NCBI GenBank assembly: GCA_002427055.1
Contig: DIPA01000027.1
Coordinates: 37,313-42,466, forward strand
DNA: 5,154 nucleotides
Direction: 5' to 3'
DNA from: Firmicutes bacterium UBA5500
Lineage (GTDB): Bacteria; Bacillota; UBA994; UBA5500
Positions 1 through 4,939 of the stretch are shown here, piece by piece (the first letter of the stretch is position 1; each line of letters begins with the position of its first letter). The position numbers were made by a program, and so were the translations under genes. Below the pieces are notes generated by a model. It saw nothing but the letters and a program-made list of their open reading frames with translations, had not been told where the DNA came from and did no database searches.

Positions 1-25
1 TCCCTCTTTTAACGAATTGTTACTA

Positions 26-44
26 GCAACGCTAATAGCGTTGC
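26..44. repeat. Near-perfect palindrome (hairpin 1)
   Basis: GCAACGCTA, a central A, then TAGCGTTGC form an inverted repeat with 9-base arms. As RNA it would fold as a 7-bp GCAACGC/GCGTTGC stem with a TAATA loop. No T-run follows on either strand, so a terminator role on its own is not supported. It lies 5 bases before a second, larger hairpin. The preceding 25 bases may be the end of a neighbouring gene or spacer; too little is visible to say. Confidence 0.5.
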
Positions 45-49
45 GGGCA

Positions 50-84
50 ATGAAGTGATAGTTGCAGAGCAACTATCACTTTGT
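50..84 (+). terminator. Strong hairpin, possible weak terminator
   Basis: AAGTGATAGTTGC and GCAACTATCACTT form a perfect 13-bp stem with a 3-base AGA loop (core 53-81), extendable by two wobble pairs and one A-T pair. On the plus strand it ends in TTTGTACC, a short and imperfect T-tract. The minus side has no T-run. The best reading is the end of a plus-strand transcript entering from the left of the window; an attenuator or processing site of the downstream leader is also possible. The stem is certain, the function is inferred. Confidence 0.45.
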
Positions 85-351
85 ACCTATTTGCATAGTT
101 ATAACACATGTCTAGTGGGGCCGCAACTATATGGGATCTAGCGGCCAGCTGATTCTATTATATACCAACTATGAGACCCCTAGCCAATTCGGCTTAAGTC
201 TGCAAGCAGAAAAGGTAGGTAGCCCCTGAGAGGAGAATATAGAATAGGACGACTGATGAAGGGGGGGCTGCACGCCAAGCATAGATTGAGAAGGGCCATT
301 GAGAGCAACAGACATTGATACCTTGGGGAAAGATAAGGGAGTTGGGGTTGA
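85..351 (+). other. Gene-free leader with several potential stems
   Basis: No convincing ORF is present in this stretch upstream of the cyclophilin lipoprotein gene. Visible complementary pairs are CTAGTGGGG (112-120) with CCCCTAG (177-183), allowing a GT bulge; GGCCGC (119-124) with GCGGCC (141-146), which competes for GG 119-120; AGCC (182-185) with GGCT (191-194); TCTG (199-202) with CAGA (207-210); and GTAGCCCC (219-226) with GGGGCTGC (264-271), one U-G wobble. A run of seven G lies at 261-267. No good sigma-A promoter was found by eye. The density of GC-rich pairs suggests a structured 5' leader, but it matches no riboswitch class I recognise (TPP, SAM, T-box, cobalamin and ZTP were considered), and a decayed sequence remains possible. 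Confidence 0.25.
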
Positions 352-1344
352 GTGAGGAAGACTATTTCACTGGCATTGTTGCTAGTATTGCTAGTTATCC
401 CTTTGGGCGGGTGTCAACAGACCCCAAAGGACCTAATTCAAGTACACGATCCGCAGTTCAAATATCGCGGTTCCTTAGTATGGTTATACGAAGACGCTGA
501 TGGTGAAATCAATATGTTACGGGGCAATTATCGTGCCATTACTGCTTATACAGTGGCTGATAGCTCTTTTAGCTTATTCAATAAGGGGACATATCTAGCT
601 GGTAAGGGTAAGTCGCAAGAGGTAGCCAACGTCGGCAAGAATCAACTCATCTATGTGCGTGAGCAAGAGTTAGCTATCGATCAACAAAAAGAGGTAATCA
701 AGCAGCCGGACTATGTTTTGTCAGTAGACATCAAGCAACTTGCCAATAAGTTACCACAAGTTAAGAATGCTGCTGAACTAGAGGCGTTGCGGGAGGCTTT
801 TGCCGCAAGTATGGAACTGGATAAAAACCCAGTGGTGACCATCACTATGCACGACGGTGGTCGAATGCAGTTAGAGCTTTACCCAGATATAGCGCCTAAT
901 ACGGTGAACAACTTTATCTCTCTAGTGCAGCAAGGCTTTTATAATGGTCTCGTTTTTCACCGAATAGTTCCGGGCTTCATGATTCAGGGGGGCGATCCCC
1001 AGGGCAACAACATGGGCGGACTAGGGTATGCTATCAAAGGTGAGTTTGCAGCTAATGGGTTCAATAACAACCTATTGCATACCAGGGGTGTAGTCTCTAT
1101 GGCTCGGGCTAAATTACCGGACACGGCTGGCTCTCAGTTCTTCATTGTAGTGGAAGACTATCCATCGCTTGATGGCCAATATGCTGCCTTTGGCAAGTTG
1201 ATTTCCGGTCACGAAGTGGCTGATCGTATTGTTGCTCTGGCGCGAGATGAGAACGAGCGCCCTCTCGAGCCACCCCAGATGCAGAGTGTGGTTGTTGATG
1301 TTTTTGACGTGACTTATCCGGCACCAAAGACTATTGCGCGCTAA
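352..1344 (+). CDS. Cyclophilin-type peptidyl-prolyl isomerase, lipoprotein
   Basis: Predicted 330-residue extracytoplasmic lipoprotein that catalyses cis-trans isomerisation of X-Pro bonds, probably aiding folding of exported proteins. Residues 1-20 are a lipoprotein signal (MRK, hydrophobic core, LGGC lipobox with Cys21 lipidated). Residues about 25-150 are a unique N-terminal region I do not recognise. Residues about 158-325 are the cyclophilin domain: FHR at 202-204 (catalytic Arg204), [12 protein letters not shown] at 207-218, SMAR at 249-252, GSQFFI at 260-265 and LDGQYAAFG at 273-281. Tyr277 stands where human CypA has His126, and Ser272 replaces Trp121, a change usually linked to low cyclosporin affinity. 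The GTG start is chosen because TGA lies directly upstream in frame, AAGGGAG sits 10 bases before it (335-341), and it places a canonical signal peptide at the N-terminus. The next gene follows after 16 bases and encodes a paralogous domain. The cyclophilin assignment is firm; the substrate is unknown. Confidence 0.93.
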   Translation: MRKTISLALLLVLLVIPLGGCQQTPKDLIQVHDPQFKYRGSLVWLYEDADGEINMLRGNYRAITAYTVADSSFSLFNKGTYLAGKGKSQEVANVGKNQLIYVREQELAIDQQKEVIKQPDYVLSVDIKQLANKLPQVKNAAELEALREAFAASMELDKNPVVTITMHDGGRMQLELYPDIAPNTVNNFISLVQQGFYNGLVFHRIVPGFMIQGGDPQGNNMGGLGYAIKGEFAANGFNNNLLHTRGVVSMARAKLPDTAGSQFFIVVEDYPSLDGQYAAFGKLISGHEVADRIVALARDENERPLEPPQMQSVVVDVFDVTYPAPKTIAR

Positions 1345-1360
1345 GAAAGGAAGATAAGAA

Positions 1361-1891
1361 ATGACAGTTGCACAGAAGAATCCTGTAGTTACCATTAATA
1401 TGGCCGACGGTGGCCAGATTAAAGTTGAGCTCTATCCAAATGTGGCTCCTAATACAGTACGTAATTTTATCGCACTTGTGCAAAAGGGCTTCTACGATGG
1501 CACTATCTTTCATCGGGTGATTCCCGGTTTCATGATTCAAGGGGGTGACCCTCAGGGCACTGGTATGGGGGGCCCCGGATATGGCATTAAGGGTGAGTTT
1601 ACCAGCAATGGTTTCCAGAACGATCTCAAGCATTCCCGTGGCGTTATTTCTATGGCGCGGGCAGCTAGCCCCGATTCGGCCGGTTCCCAGTTCTTTATTA
1701 TGGTAGCTGATGCGCCACACTTGGATGGACAGTATGCCGCTTTTGGCAAAGCCATCGCTGGCCTTGACGTTGCTGACGCTATTGTCAGTACGCCGCGCGA
1801 TCGCTCTGATCGCCCGCGGCAGGAGCAGAAAATGGCCTCCGTTACCGTAGACACGTTTGGAGTGGATTATCCCGCGCCAGAAATACTATAA
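1361..1891 (+). CDS. Cyclophilin-type peptidyl-prolyl isomerase, cytoplasmic
   Basis: A 176-residue single-domain cyclophilin with no signal peptide, so a cytoplasmic prolyl isomerase. Family motifs are FHR at 50-52 (catalytic Arg52), [12 protein letters not shown] at 55-66, SMAR at 97-100, GSQFFI at 108-113 and LDGQYAAFG at 121-129. As in the upstream protein, Tyr (125) occupies the position of CypA His126, and His120 the position of Trp121. ATG is preceded by AAAGGA at 1346-1351 with 9 bases of spacing. The 16-base gap from the upstream lipoprotein gene implies one transcript. The two proteins align along the whole domain, including the start (KNPVVTI) and the tail (YPAP), so they are tandem duplicates, one exported and one cytosolic. 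It resembles the family often named ppiA or ppiB; the exact symbol is not assigned. Confidence 0.95.
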   Translation: MTVAQKNPVVTINMADGGQIKVELYPNVAPNTVRNFIALVQKGFYDGTIFHRVIPGFMIQGGDPQGTGMGGPGYGIKGEFTSNGFQNDLKHSRGVISMARAASPDSAGSQFFIMVADAPHLDGQYAAFGKAIAGLDVADAIVSTPRDRSDRPRQEQKMASVTVDTFGVDYPAPEIL

Positions 1892-1894
1892 TAC

Positions 1895-1923
1895 TTGACC
1901 GTAATAGTAATCATTACTATAAT
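1895..1923 (+). promoter_or_regulatory. Sigma-A promoter of the superoxide reductase gene
   Basis: TTGACC (1895-1900) and TATAAT (1918-1923) are separated by exactly 17 bp, with 5/6 and 6/6 matches to consensus. The -35 box starts four bases after the stop codon of the upstream isomerase gene, and the -10 box ends 30 bases before the ATG of the superoxide reductase. This gives the reductase its own promoter, although read-through from the isomerase genes is not blocked by any visible terminator. Confidence 0.85.
1904..1920. promoter_or_regulatory. PerR/Fur-type operator palindrome
   Basis: ATAGTAAT, a central C, then ATTACTAT form a perfect 8-1-8 inverted repeat. Its inner 7-1-7 core TAGTAAT-C-ATTACTA fits the layout of the Fur-family box, with 5 of 7 half-site bases matching the Bacillus PerR half-site TTATAAT. 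It covers most of the -35/-10 spacer and the first bases of the -10 box, where a bound dimer would block RNA polymerase. The one-base centre leaves no RNA loop, so it is a DNA operator, not a terminator. Assignment to PerR in particular is inference from the target gene. Confidence 0.65.
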
Positions 1924-1953
1924 AGGGGTAGAGAATTAAAGGAGGGTGTTTAC

Positions 1954-2334
1954 ATGACGGAACTCAGACAGGTCTACAAGTGCAACATCTGTGGGAATAT
2001 TGTCGAGGTATTACATACTGGTGTTGGCACACTGGTATGCTGTGGGCAGCCGATGGAGTTGATGGCACCGCAGACGGCAGATAGTGCTTACGAGAAGCAT
2101 GTTCCTGTGATCGAAGCTACGGAAACAGGGACCAGCGTAAAGGTAGGTAGTGTTGACCATCCGATGCTAGATAAGCATTGGATTGAATGGATTGAAGTAG
2201 TAGCTGATGGCAAGGTATGTCGTGAATACCTAGAGCCCGGCCAACCTCCGGTTGCTCACTTCTGCGCTCCTGTTGACAAGGTGACAGAGGCACGAGCATA
2301 CTGCAATTTGCACGGGTTGTGGCGTAATAAATAA
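1954..2334 (+). CDS. dfx: Desulfoferrodoxin, superoxide reductase (2Fe-type)
   Basis: A 126-residue cytoplasmic non-haem iron enzyme that reduces superoxide to hydrogen peroxide without making oxygen, typical of anaerobes. The N-terminal desulforedoxin-like domain has C10-x2-C13 and C29-C30, the four ligands of the rubredoxin-like centre I. The C-terminal domain carries the centre II ligands His49 (in EKHVPVIE, with the conserved Glu47-Lys48 pair), His69, His75, Cys117 and His120 (CNLHG), so both iron sites look intact. Length equals the usual size of about 125 residues. ATG is preceded by AAAGGAGGG (1938-1946) 7 bases away, the strongest ribosome site in the window. Its promoter overlaps a Fur/PerR-type palindrome, which suggests induction under oxidative or metal stress. 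Electron donor (usually rubredoxin) is not encoded here. The symbol dfx follows common use; sor is also used. Confidence 0.97.
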   Translation: MTELRQVYKCNICGNIVEVLHTGVGTLVCCGQPMELMAPQTADSAYEKHVPVIEATETGTSVKVGSVDHPMLDKHWIEWIEVVADGKVCREYLEPGQPPVAHFCAPVDKVTEARAYCNLHGLWRNK

Positions 2335-2345
2335 ACGCTAGACAT

Positions 2346-2380
2346 ACAAAAACAGGGTTATCTCGTACGATAACCCTGTT
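2346..2380 (-). terminator. Perfect 12-bp hairpin between converging genes
   Basis: AACAGGGTTATC (2351-2362) and GATAACCCTGTT (2369-2380) pair perfectly around TCGTAC. Read on the minus strand the stem ends in GTTTTTGTATG, an adequate U-tract; on the plus strand it is followed by CTGGCTT, without a U-run. It is therefore a better intrinsic terminator for minus-strand transcription coming from the aminopeptidase gene (some 200 bases beyond its stop), while it sits only 16 bases after the superoxide reductase stop and may also define that 3' end. Confidence 0.7.
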
Positions 2381-2411
2381 CTGGCTTCCAGTGACTTTAA
2401 GACCGTCAAAT

Positions 2412-2508
2412 GAAAACACATCGGCTTAAAGCGCAGGCAGCAGTAGAGTATTCCTATGGCTGATACGCTCCGTCTTAGCAAATAGGGCATGCCCTACCAG
2501 ATGTTTTC
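2412..2508. other. Possible structured element in intergenic gap
   Basis: The 250 bases between superoxide reductase and aminopeptidase contain no supported gene. Within them GAAAACACATC (2412-2422) can pair with GATGTTTTC (2500-2508), leaving a two-base AC bulge, and the enclosed sequence includes a perfect 14-bp palindrome TAGGGCATGCCCTA (2483-2496). If transcribed from either side it could fold as a closed domain of about 97 bases. It could be part of a 3' untranslated region, a small RNA or a miniature repeat. No family was recognised, and the outer pairs may be chance. Confidence 0.2.
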
Positions 2509-2585
2509 AGTCCTCTCCTTTGACTGCTGGCACCACAGAATAACACACTCTCGCAATATGTGAGAATGTAGCAGTTTGAGGAGGC

Positions 2586-3392
2586 CTAACCGACGACCAT
2601 CATCCTCATCCAGCGATACGCCTCCAAGTAGTCCGCACATTCTTTCCTGAGGGTGAGTTCACCCACCTGCGTATACCCCGGTACGCGTGCAGCCATTTCA
2701 ACCATTGCTTTTCTCAGATACTCAACATCAATGGTGACAGGGCCAGGGATGATCAGGGGGTTGTACTGCGAAATATCGCTTAGTGCCTTTTCAGCAGCCT
2801 CACGGATCATTCGCAGAACCTTGCGTGGATGAATACATTTAGCAGCCGTGTGCCAGATGACATCCTTGACAGTGACTGTTTCAACCAGTCCCAGAGCTCC
2901 CTGTGCTTCACCAGTCAGACGATTATCGCCTGTCACTAGCACAACCGGCACTCCGAAGTATCCAGCTAGGGCTGCGTTCAAGGCGGTCTCTCCCATGACT
3001 TGGCCGTTTACGTAGATATTGGCCACAGCACCACCACTCATGGTGTGGGACATGGTGCCACTGGTGCCTGCTCGCGCGTGATAACCGACGAAAACTGCTG
3101 CATCGAAACTCGCATCTATCCCTTCCATCATCGCTAGTGGCTTTGGCGAACCGGCTAGGAGCAGGGCATCCTCATGCAGCTCTTCGATTAGGATATTCCG
3201 CTGGTTGGCGTGACCGTCATTCACTAGCACCTCCGAAGCTCCTAGAGCTAATGCTGCCTCCACTACGGAGTTTACTTCCTTCGTCATCTGCAGGCGAGCC
3301 TTCTGGTACTCGCCACCGCCTTGCGGACCAATTTGGTCTATATGCACTACGCCAGCCACTCCCTCAATGTCCGCAGAAATGTAGACCTTCAT
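2586..3392 (-). CDS. dppA: D-aminopeptidase, M55 family (DppA-like)
   Basis: A 268-residue zinc metallopeptidase of family M55. Known members release N-terminal D-amino acids (D-Ala in Bacillus DppA) from short peptides, as in recycling of D-Ala-D-Ala. Predicted zinc and catalytic residues are all present: Asp8 and Glu10 in SADIEG, His61 in VNDGHA, His105 in GYHAR, His116 in MSHTMSG (proposed nucleophile/base) and Glu135 in MGETALNA. Length is close to the 274 residues of B. subtilis DppA. The frame is open up to 3449, but ATG at 3392 is preferred because GGAGGTG lies 8 bases upstream and the family begins MK.Y.S.D.EG exactly there. The protein has no signal peptide. No dipeptide transporter genes lie beside it, unlike the Bacillus dpp operon. 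A D-cysteine desulfhydrase-like gene lies upstream on the same strand. Family is firm; the exact substrate is inferred. Confidence 0.93.
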   Translation of the reverse strand: MKVYISADIEGVAGVVHIDQIGPQGGGEYQKARLQMTKEVNSVVEAALALGASEVLVNDGHANQRNILIEELHEDALLLAGSPKPLAMMEGIDASFDAAVFVGYHARAGTSGTMSHTMSGGAVANIYVNGQVMGETALNAALAGYFGVPVVLVTGDNRLTGEAQGALGLVETVTVKDVIWHTAAKCIHPRKVLRMIREAAEKALSDISQYNPLIIPGPVTIDVEYLRKAMVEMAARVPGYTQVGELTLRKECADYLEAYRWMRMMVVG

Positions 3393-3398
3393 TTCTAA

Positions 3399-3405
3399 CA
3401 CCTCC
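3399..3405 (-). promoter_or_regulatory. Ribosome binding site fixing the dppA start
   Basis: On the minus strand GGAGGTG lies with its GGAGG core 8 bases before ATG at 3392. No comparable site precedes the ATG at 3449, so this motif decides the start and removes 19 residues from the longest possible reading frame. Confidence 0.85.
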
Positions 3406-3523
3406 GTATTACTTGTTAATGGTGAGTTCGCCGTGTTTCCTGTGGTCACCTTCTACGTCCTGTAGCAGATTCGCGCTGCTCTTGCTAGCACACTCCAATT
3501 GGCTATTTCTTCATAACGGGTTT

Positions 3524-3668
3524 GGGGACGTATATGTTGACAGGCAGTTGCCAAGCGAATTAAGCAGTTGAACGAGCAGGAACAAGACAAGGCGACATTC
3601 ACTTTACTTTTACGAGGTACTAGTGAAAGAATTCTACGGGCTATGGCGATAAGTAGGGGACAGCTCCC
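3524..3668 (+). mobile_element. Possible remnant of a small mobile element
   Basis: The stretch is bounded by GGGGACGTATATGTTGACAG (from 3524) and by TAGGGGACAGCTCCC (3654-3668). GGGGAC-type ends of this look are familiar from small REP/IS200-like elements in Clostridia, and here they enclose a short plus-strand reading frame while both flanking genes are on the minus strand. No complete transposase and no target duplication were found. The assignment rests on the look of the ends and on gene orientation, so it is tentative. Confidence 0.25.
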
Positions 3669-3672
3669 TTGA
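3541..3672 (+). pseudogene. Plus-strand coding relic, 3' end only
   Basis: An open frame of 43 codons ending in TGA (3670-3672), with an in-frame stop at 3538-3540 and no start codon or ribosome site at its left end. The peptide is coding-like and basic/helical: KRIKQLNEQEQDK, then RGTSERILRAMAISRGQLP at the C-terminus. A plus-oriented hairpin with a T-run begins 17 bases after the stop, as expected for a true 3' gene end. It may be the tail of a lost transposase or regulator whose 5' part was deleted, or chance. I do not recognise a family. The long minus-strand frame across the same bases has no ribosome site and crosses the hairpin. Confidence 0.3.
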
Positions 3673-3688
3673 TAAGTTTTTCGTGGTA

Positions 3689-3738
3689 GGCGTATCACAG
3701 AACGGTTCTGCATAGCCGTTCTGTGGTACGCCGTTTTT
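3689..3738 (+). terminator. 17-bp hairpin with plus-strand T-tract
   Basis: GGCGTATCACAGAACGG (3689-3705) pairs with CCGTTCTGTGGTACGCC (3716-3732) over 17 positions with one wobble, around a 10-base loop. On the plus strand it is followed by GTTTTTATC, a good intrinsic terminator. On the minus strand the stem is followed by TACCACG, without a U-tract, so it is a poor terminator for the desulfhydrase gene that ends at 3761 and transcribes into it. Its orientation fits a plus-strand transcript ending at 3672. Confidence 0.7.
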
Positions 3739-3760
3739 ATCCCATCCAACAAACAGCTTG

Positions 3761-4750
3761 CTACCGTGGTTGATAGAGCTCCGCTTGGGCAAATAGAGCA
3801 GGCCCGCCCCCTGTGTGGATAACGCAGGTGGCTTCTTGGGGAGAAATGATGCCGCGCGCCACAAGATCGCGCATGCCCCAGACAGTTTTGCTGGTATAGA
3901 CGTTTTCTAGCAAGATGCCTTCTGTCTGGGCTAGGTCACGTACGGTTTGTATTGCCTCCGGAGTAGGCTGAGCGTAACCAGGTCCTAGATACTCTGCGTG
4001 GACTGTAGCTACTTCTGCCAGCTTAGCATTAGGGGTTAGCTCCAGCAGGCTACTGATGTTATTGAAATTGCGCTCCAGGATAGACCAAATCTTCTCCTTA
4101 GGATATTCAACGCTTATTACATGTACATGGAAGGGGTGCCCTAGCAGAGCTGTTCCATACAAGAAGCCGGCTGCTGTACCTCCCATGGCACCAACGATCA
4201 CTACATGCCTAAGGTCGATGTTCTGCGCGAGTGCTTGTTGGTGTAGCTCTAGTGCTGCATTAACATAGCCTAGGCAACCTAGAGGTACATCGCTACCGAT
4301 AAGATAAGGGTTATGCCCTGCCGACTTCAGTTTCTCCATGAGTGCTAGGGCTTGCTCCTGCCGGGTATCCTCGTCAATCTCACCCAGGTACATAGATTGA
4401 GCTCCCATGAGGTAGCTAAGTAAAATATTACCTTGTAGAAAATCCGCCTTCTCTGTGTTATGTAGTAAAATACACTTAAGGCCAAGTTTTGCTGCAGCTG
4501 CAGCCGTCAAGCGGCATTGATTAGATTCAGGTCGCCCACAGGCGATAATCACATCTGCACCTTGCTGTAGTGCAGCGCCGAGCCAGAATTCCAGATGGCG
4601 TAACTTATTGCCACCCATACCGAGCGCCATAAAATCATCTCGCTTGATATACACCTCTGGATGGTTGGCTAATGCACCATAACGTGGGAGGTGTTGCAGA
4701 GGCGTAGGTAAGGTAGCGAGCTGTACGCGCGGGAATCGTGAAAAAAGCAT
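3761..4750 (-). CDS. dcyD: D-cysteine desulfhydrase-like PLP enzyme
   Basis: A 329-residue fold-type II PLP enzyme of the ACC deaminase/D-cysteine desulfhydrase family, the same length as E. coli DcyD (328). D-cysteine desulfhydrase converts D-cysteine to pyruvate, ammonia and sulfide. Visible motifs are KRDD at 36-39, GGNKLRHLEF with PLP lysine Lys49, ESNQCR at 75-80 (Ser76 and Asn77 at the family's SN position), GAMGGTAAG at 187-195 for phosphate binding, and Tyr259 (GPGYA) and Tyr285 (NVYTSK) at the two active-site tyrosine positions. Thr286 and Thr313 (IHTGG) match DcyD; ACC deaminases carry Glu and Leu there, which argues against ACC deaminase. ATG is preceded by AGAGAGGA (4759-4766) 8 bases away. 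It may be co-transcribed with the D-aminopeptidase gene 368 bases downstream. Activity on another D-amino acid, such as D-serine, cannot be excluded. Confidence 0.8.
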   Translation of the reverse strand: MLFSRFPRVQLATLPTPLQHLPRYGALANHPEVYIKRDDFMALGMGGNKLRHLEFWLGAALQQGADVIIACGRPESNQCRLTAAAAAKLGLKCILLHNTEKADFLQGNILLSYLMGAQSMYLGEIDEDTRQEQALALMEKLKSAGHNPYLIGSDVPLGCLGYVNAALELHQQALAQNIDLRHVVIVGAMGGTAAGFLYGTALLGHPFHVHVISVEYPKEKIWSILERNFNNISSLLELTPNAKLAEVATVHAEYLGPGYAQPTPEAIQTVRDLAQTEGILLENVYTSKTVWGMRDLVARGIISPQEATCVIHTGGGPALFAQAELYQPR

Positions 4751-4775
4751 TGTTTCAGTCCTCTCTTAGTTGATT

Positions 4776-4790
4776 AGACGCGAGGCGTCT
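4776..4790. repeat. Small hairpin in the desulfhydrase leader
   Basis: AGACGC, GAG, GCGTCT form a perfect 6-bp stem with a 3-base loop, 25 bases upstream of the desulfhydrase ATG and just upstream of its ribosome site. It could be an operator or leader hairpin. No T-tract of terminator quality follows on either strand. The 189-base divergent gap (4751-4939) shows no other strong motif; a TTGCCG/TATCTG pair at 4812-4840 with 17-bp spacing is a poor plus-strand promoter candidate. Confidence 0.3.
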
Positions 4791-4923
4791 TTAGTGTTTA
4801 ATAGTTAGCTATTGCCGACTGATTACCTTCATTTTATCTGTGAATGCAAGCTAAGTATGTGAAATAAGCATGTAACAATAGGATACCCTTGACCAGCAAC
4901 GAATGCTGACAACAGCAACACAC

Positions 4924-4930
4924 GAAAGGA
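4924..4930 (+). promoter_or_regulatory. Ribosome binding site supporting a TTG start
   Basis: GAAAGGA lies 9 bases before TTG at 4940 but 21 bases before the first in-frame ATG at 4952, so the TTG codon is the better supported start for the gene at the right edge. An in-frame stop at 4907 limits any further extension. Confidence 0.6.
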
Positions 4931-4939
4931 TGGATAATC

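Noticed and set aside
251..260. Hammerhead-like CTGATGA or TPP-like CTGAGA (227-232) motifs in the leader
   Set aside because: The CGAAAC partner and correct stems of a hammerhead are missing, and the TPP riboswitch's second conserved half (ACCTGAT, GGATAAT) is absent.
256..318. Short ORF starting ATG AAG GGG GGG, 20 codons, basic peptide
   Set aside because: Only a weak AGGA precedes it, it includes a run of seven G, and it is too short to support without homologues.
315..500. Plus-strand ORF overlapping the lipoprotein signal region in another frame
   Set aside because: It is a shadow of the cyclophilin gene, without ribosome site, while the overlapping frame has a signal peptide and conserved domain.
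2410..2463. 17-codon ORF starting ATGAAAACACATCGG
   Set aside because: There is no ribosome site, it is very short, and it lies within the possible folded element.
2505..2517. 13-base exact match TTTCAGTCCTCTC shared with 4753-4765, the ribosome-site region of the desulfhydrase gene
   Set aside because: At 2505 no start codon follows at proper distance on the minus strand and a stop comes at once. One 13-base match in a window of this size is close to chance expectation.
3393..3449. N-terminal extension of the D-aminopeptidase from the ATG at 3449
   Set aside because: It lacks a ribosome site, is unlike the family, and covers the strong GGAGGTG site that serves the ATG at 3392.
3453..3752. 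99-codon minus-strand ORF between the two D-amino-acid genes
   Set aside because: No ribosome site, it runs through the 17-bp hairpin and the plus-strand relic, and its peptide has no recognisable motif.
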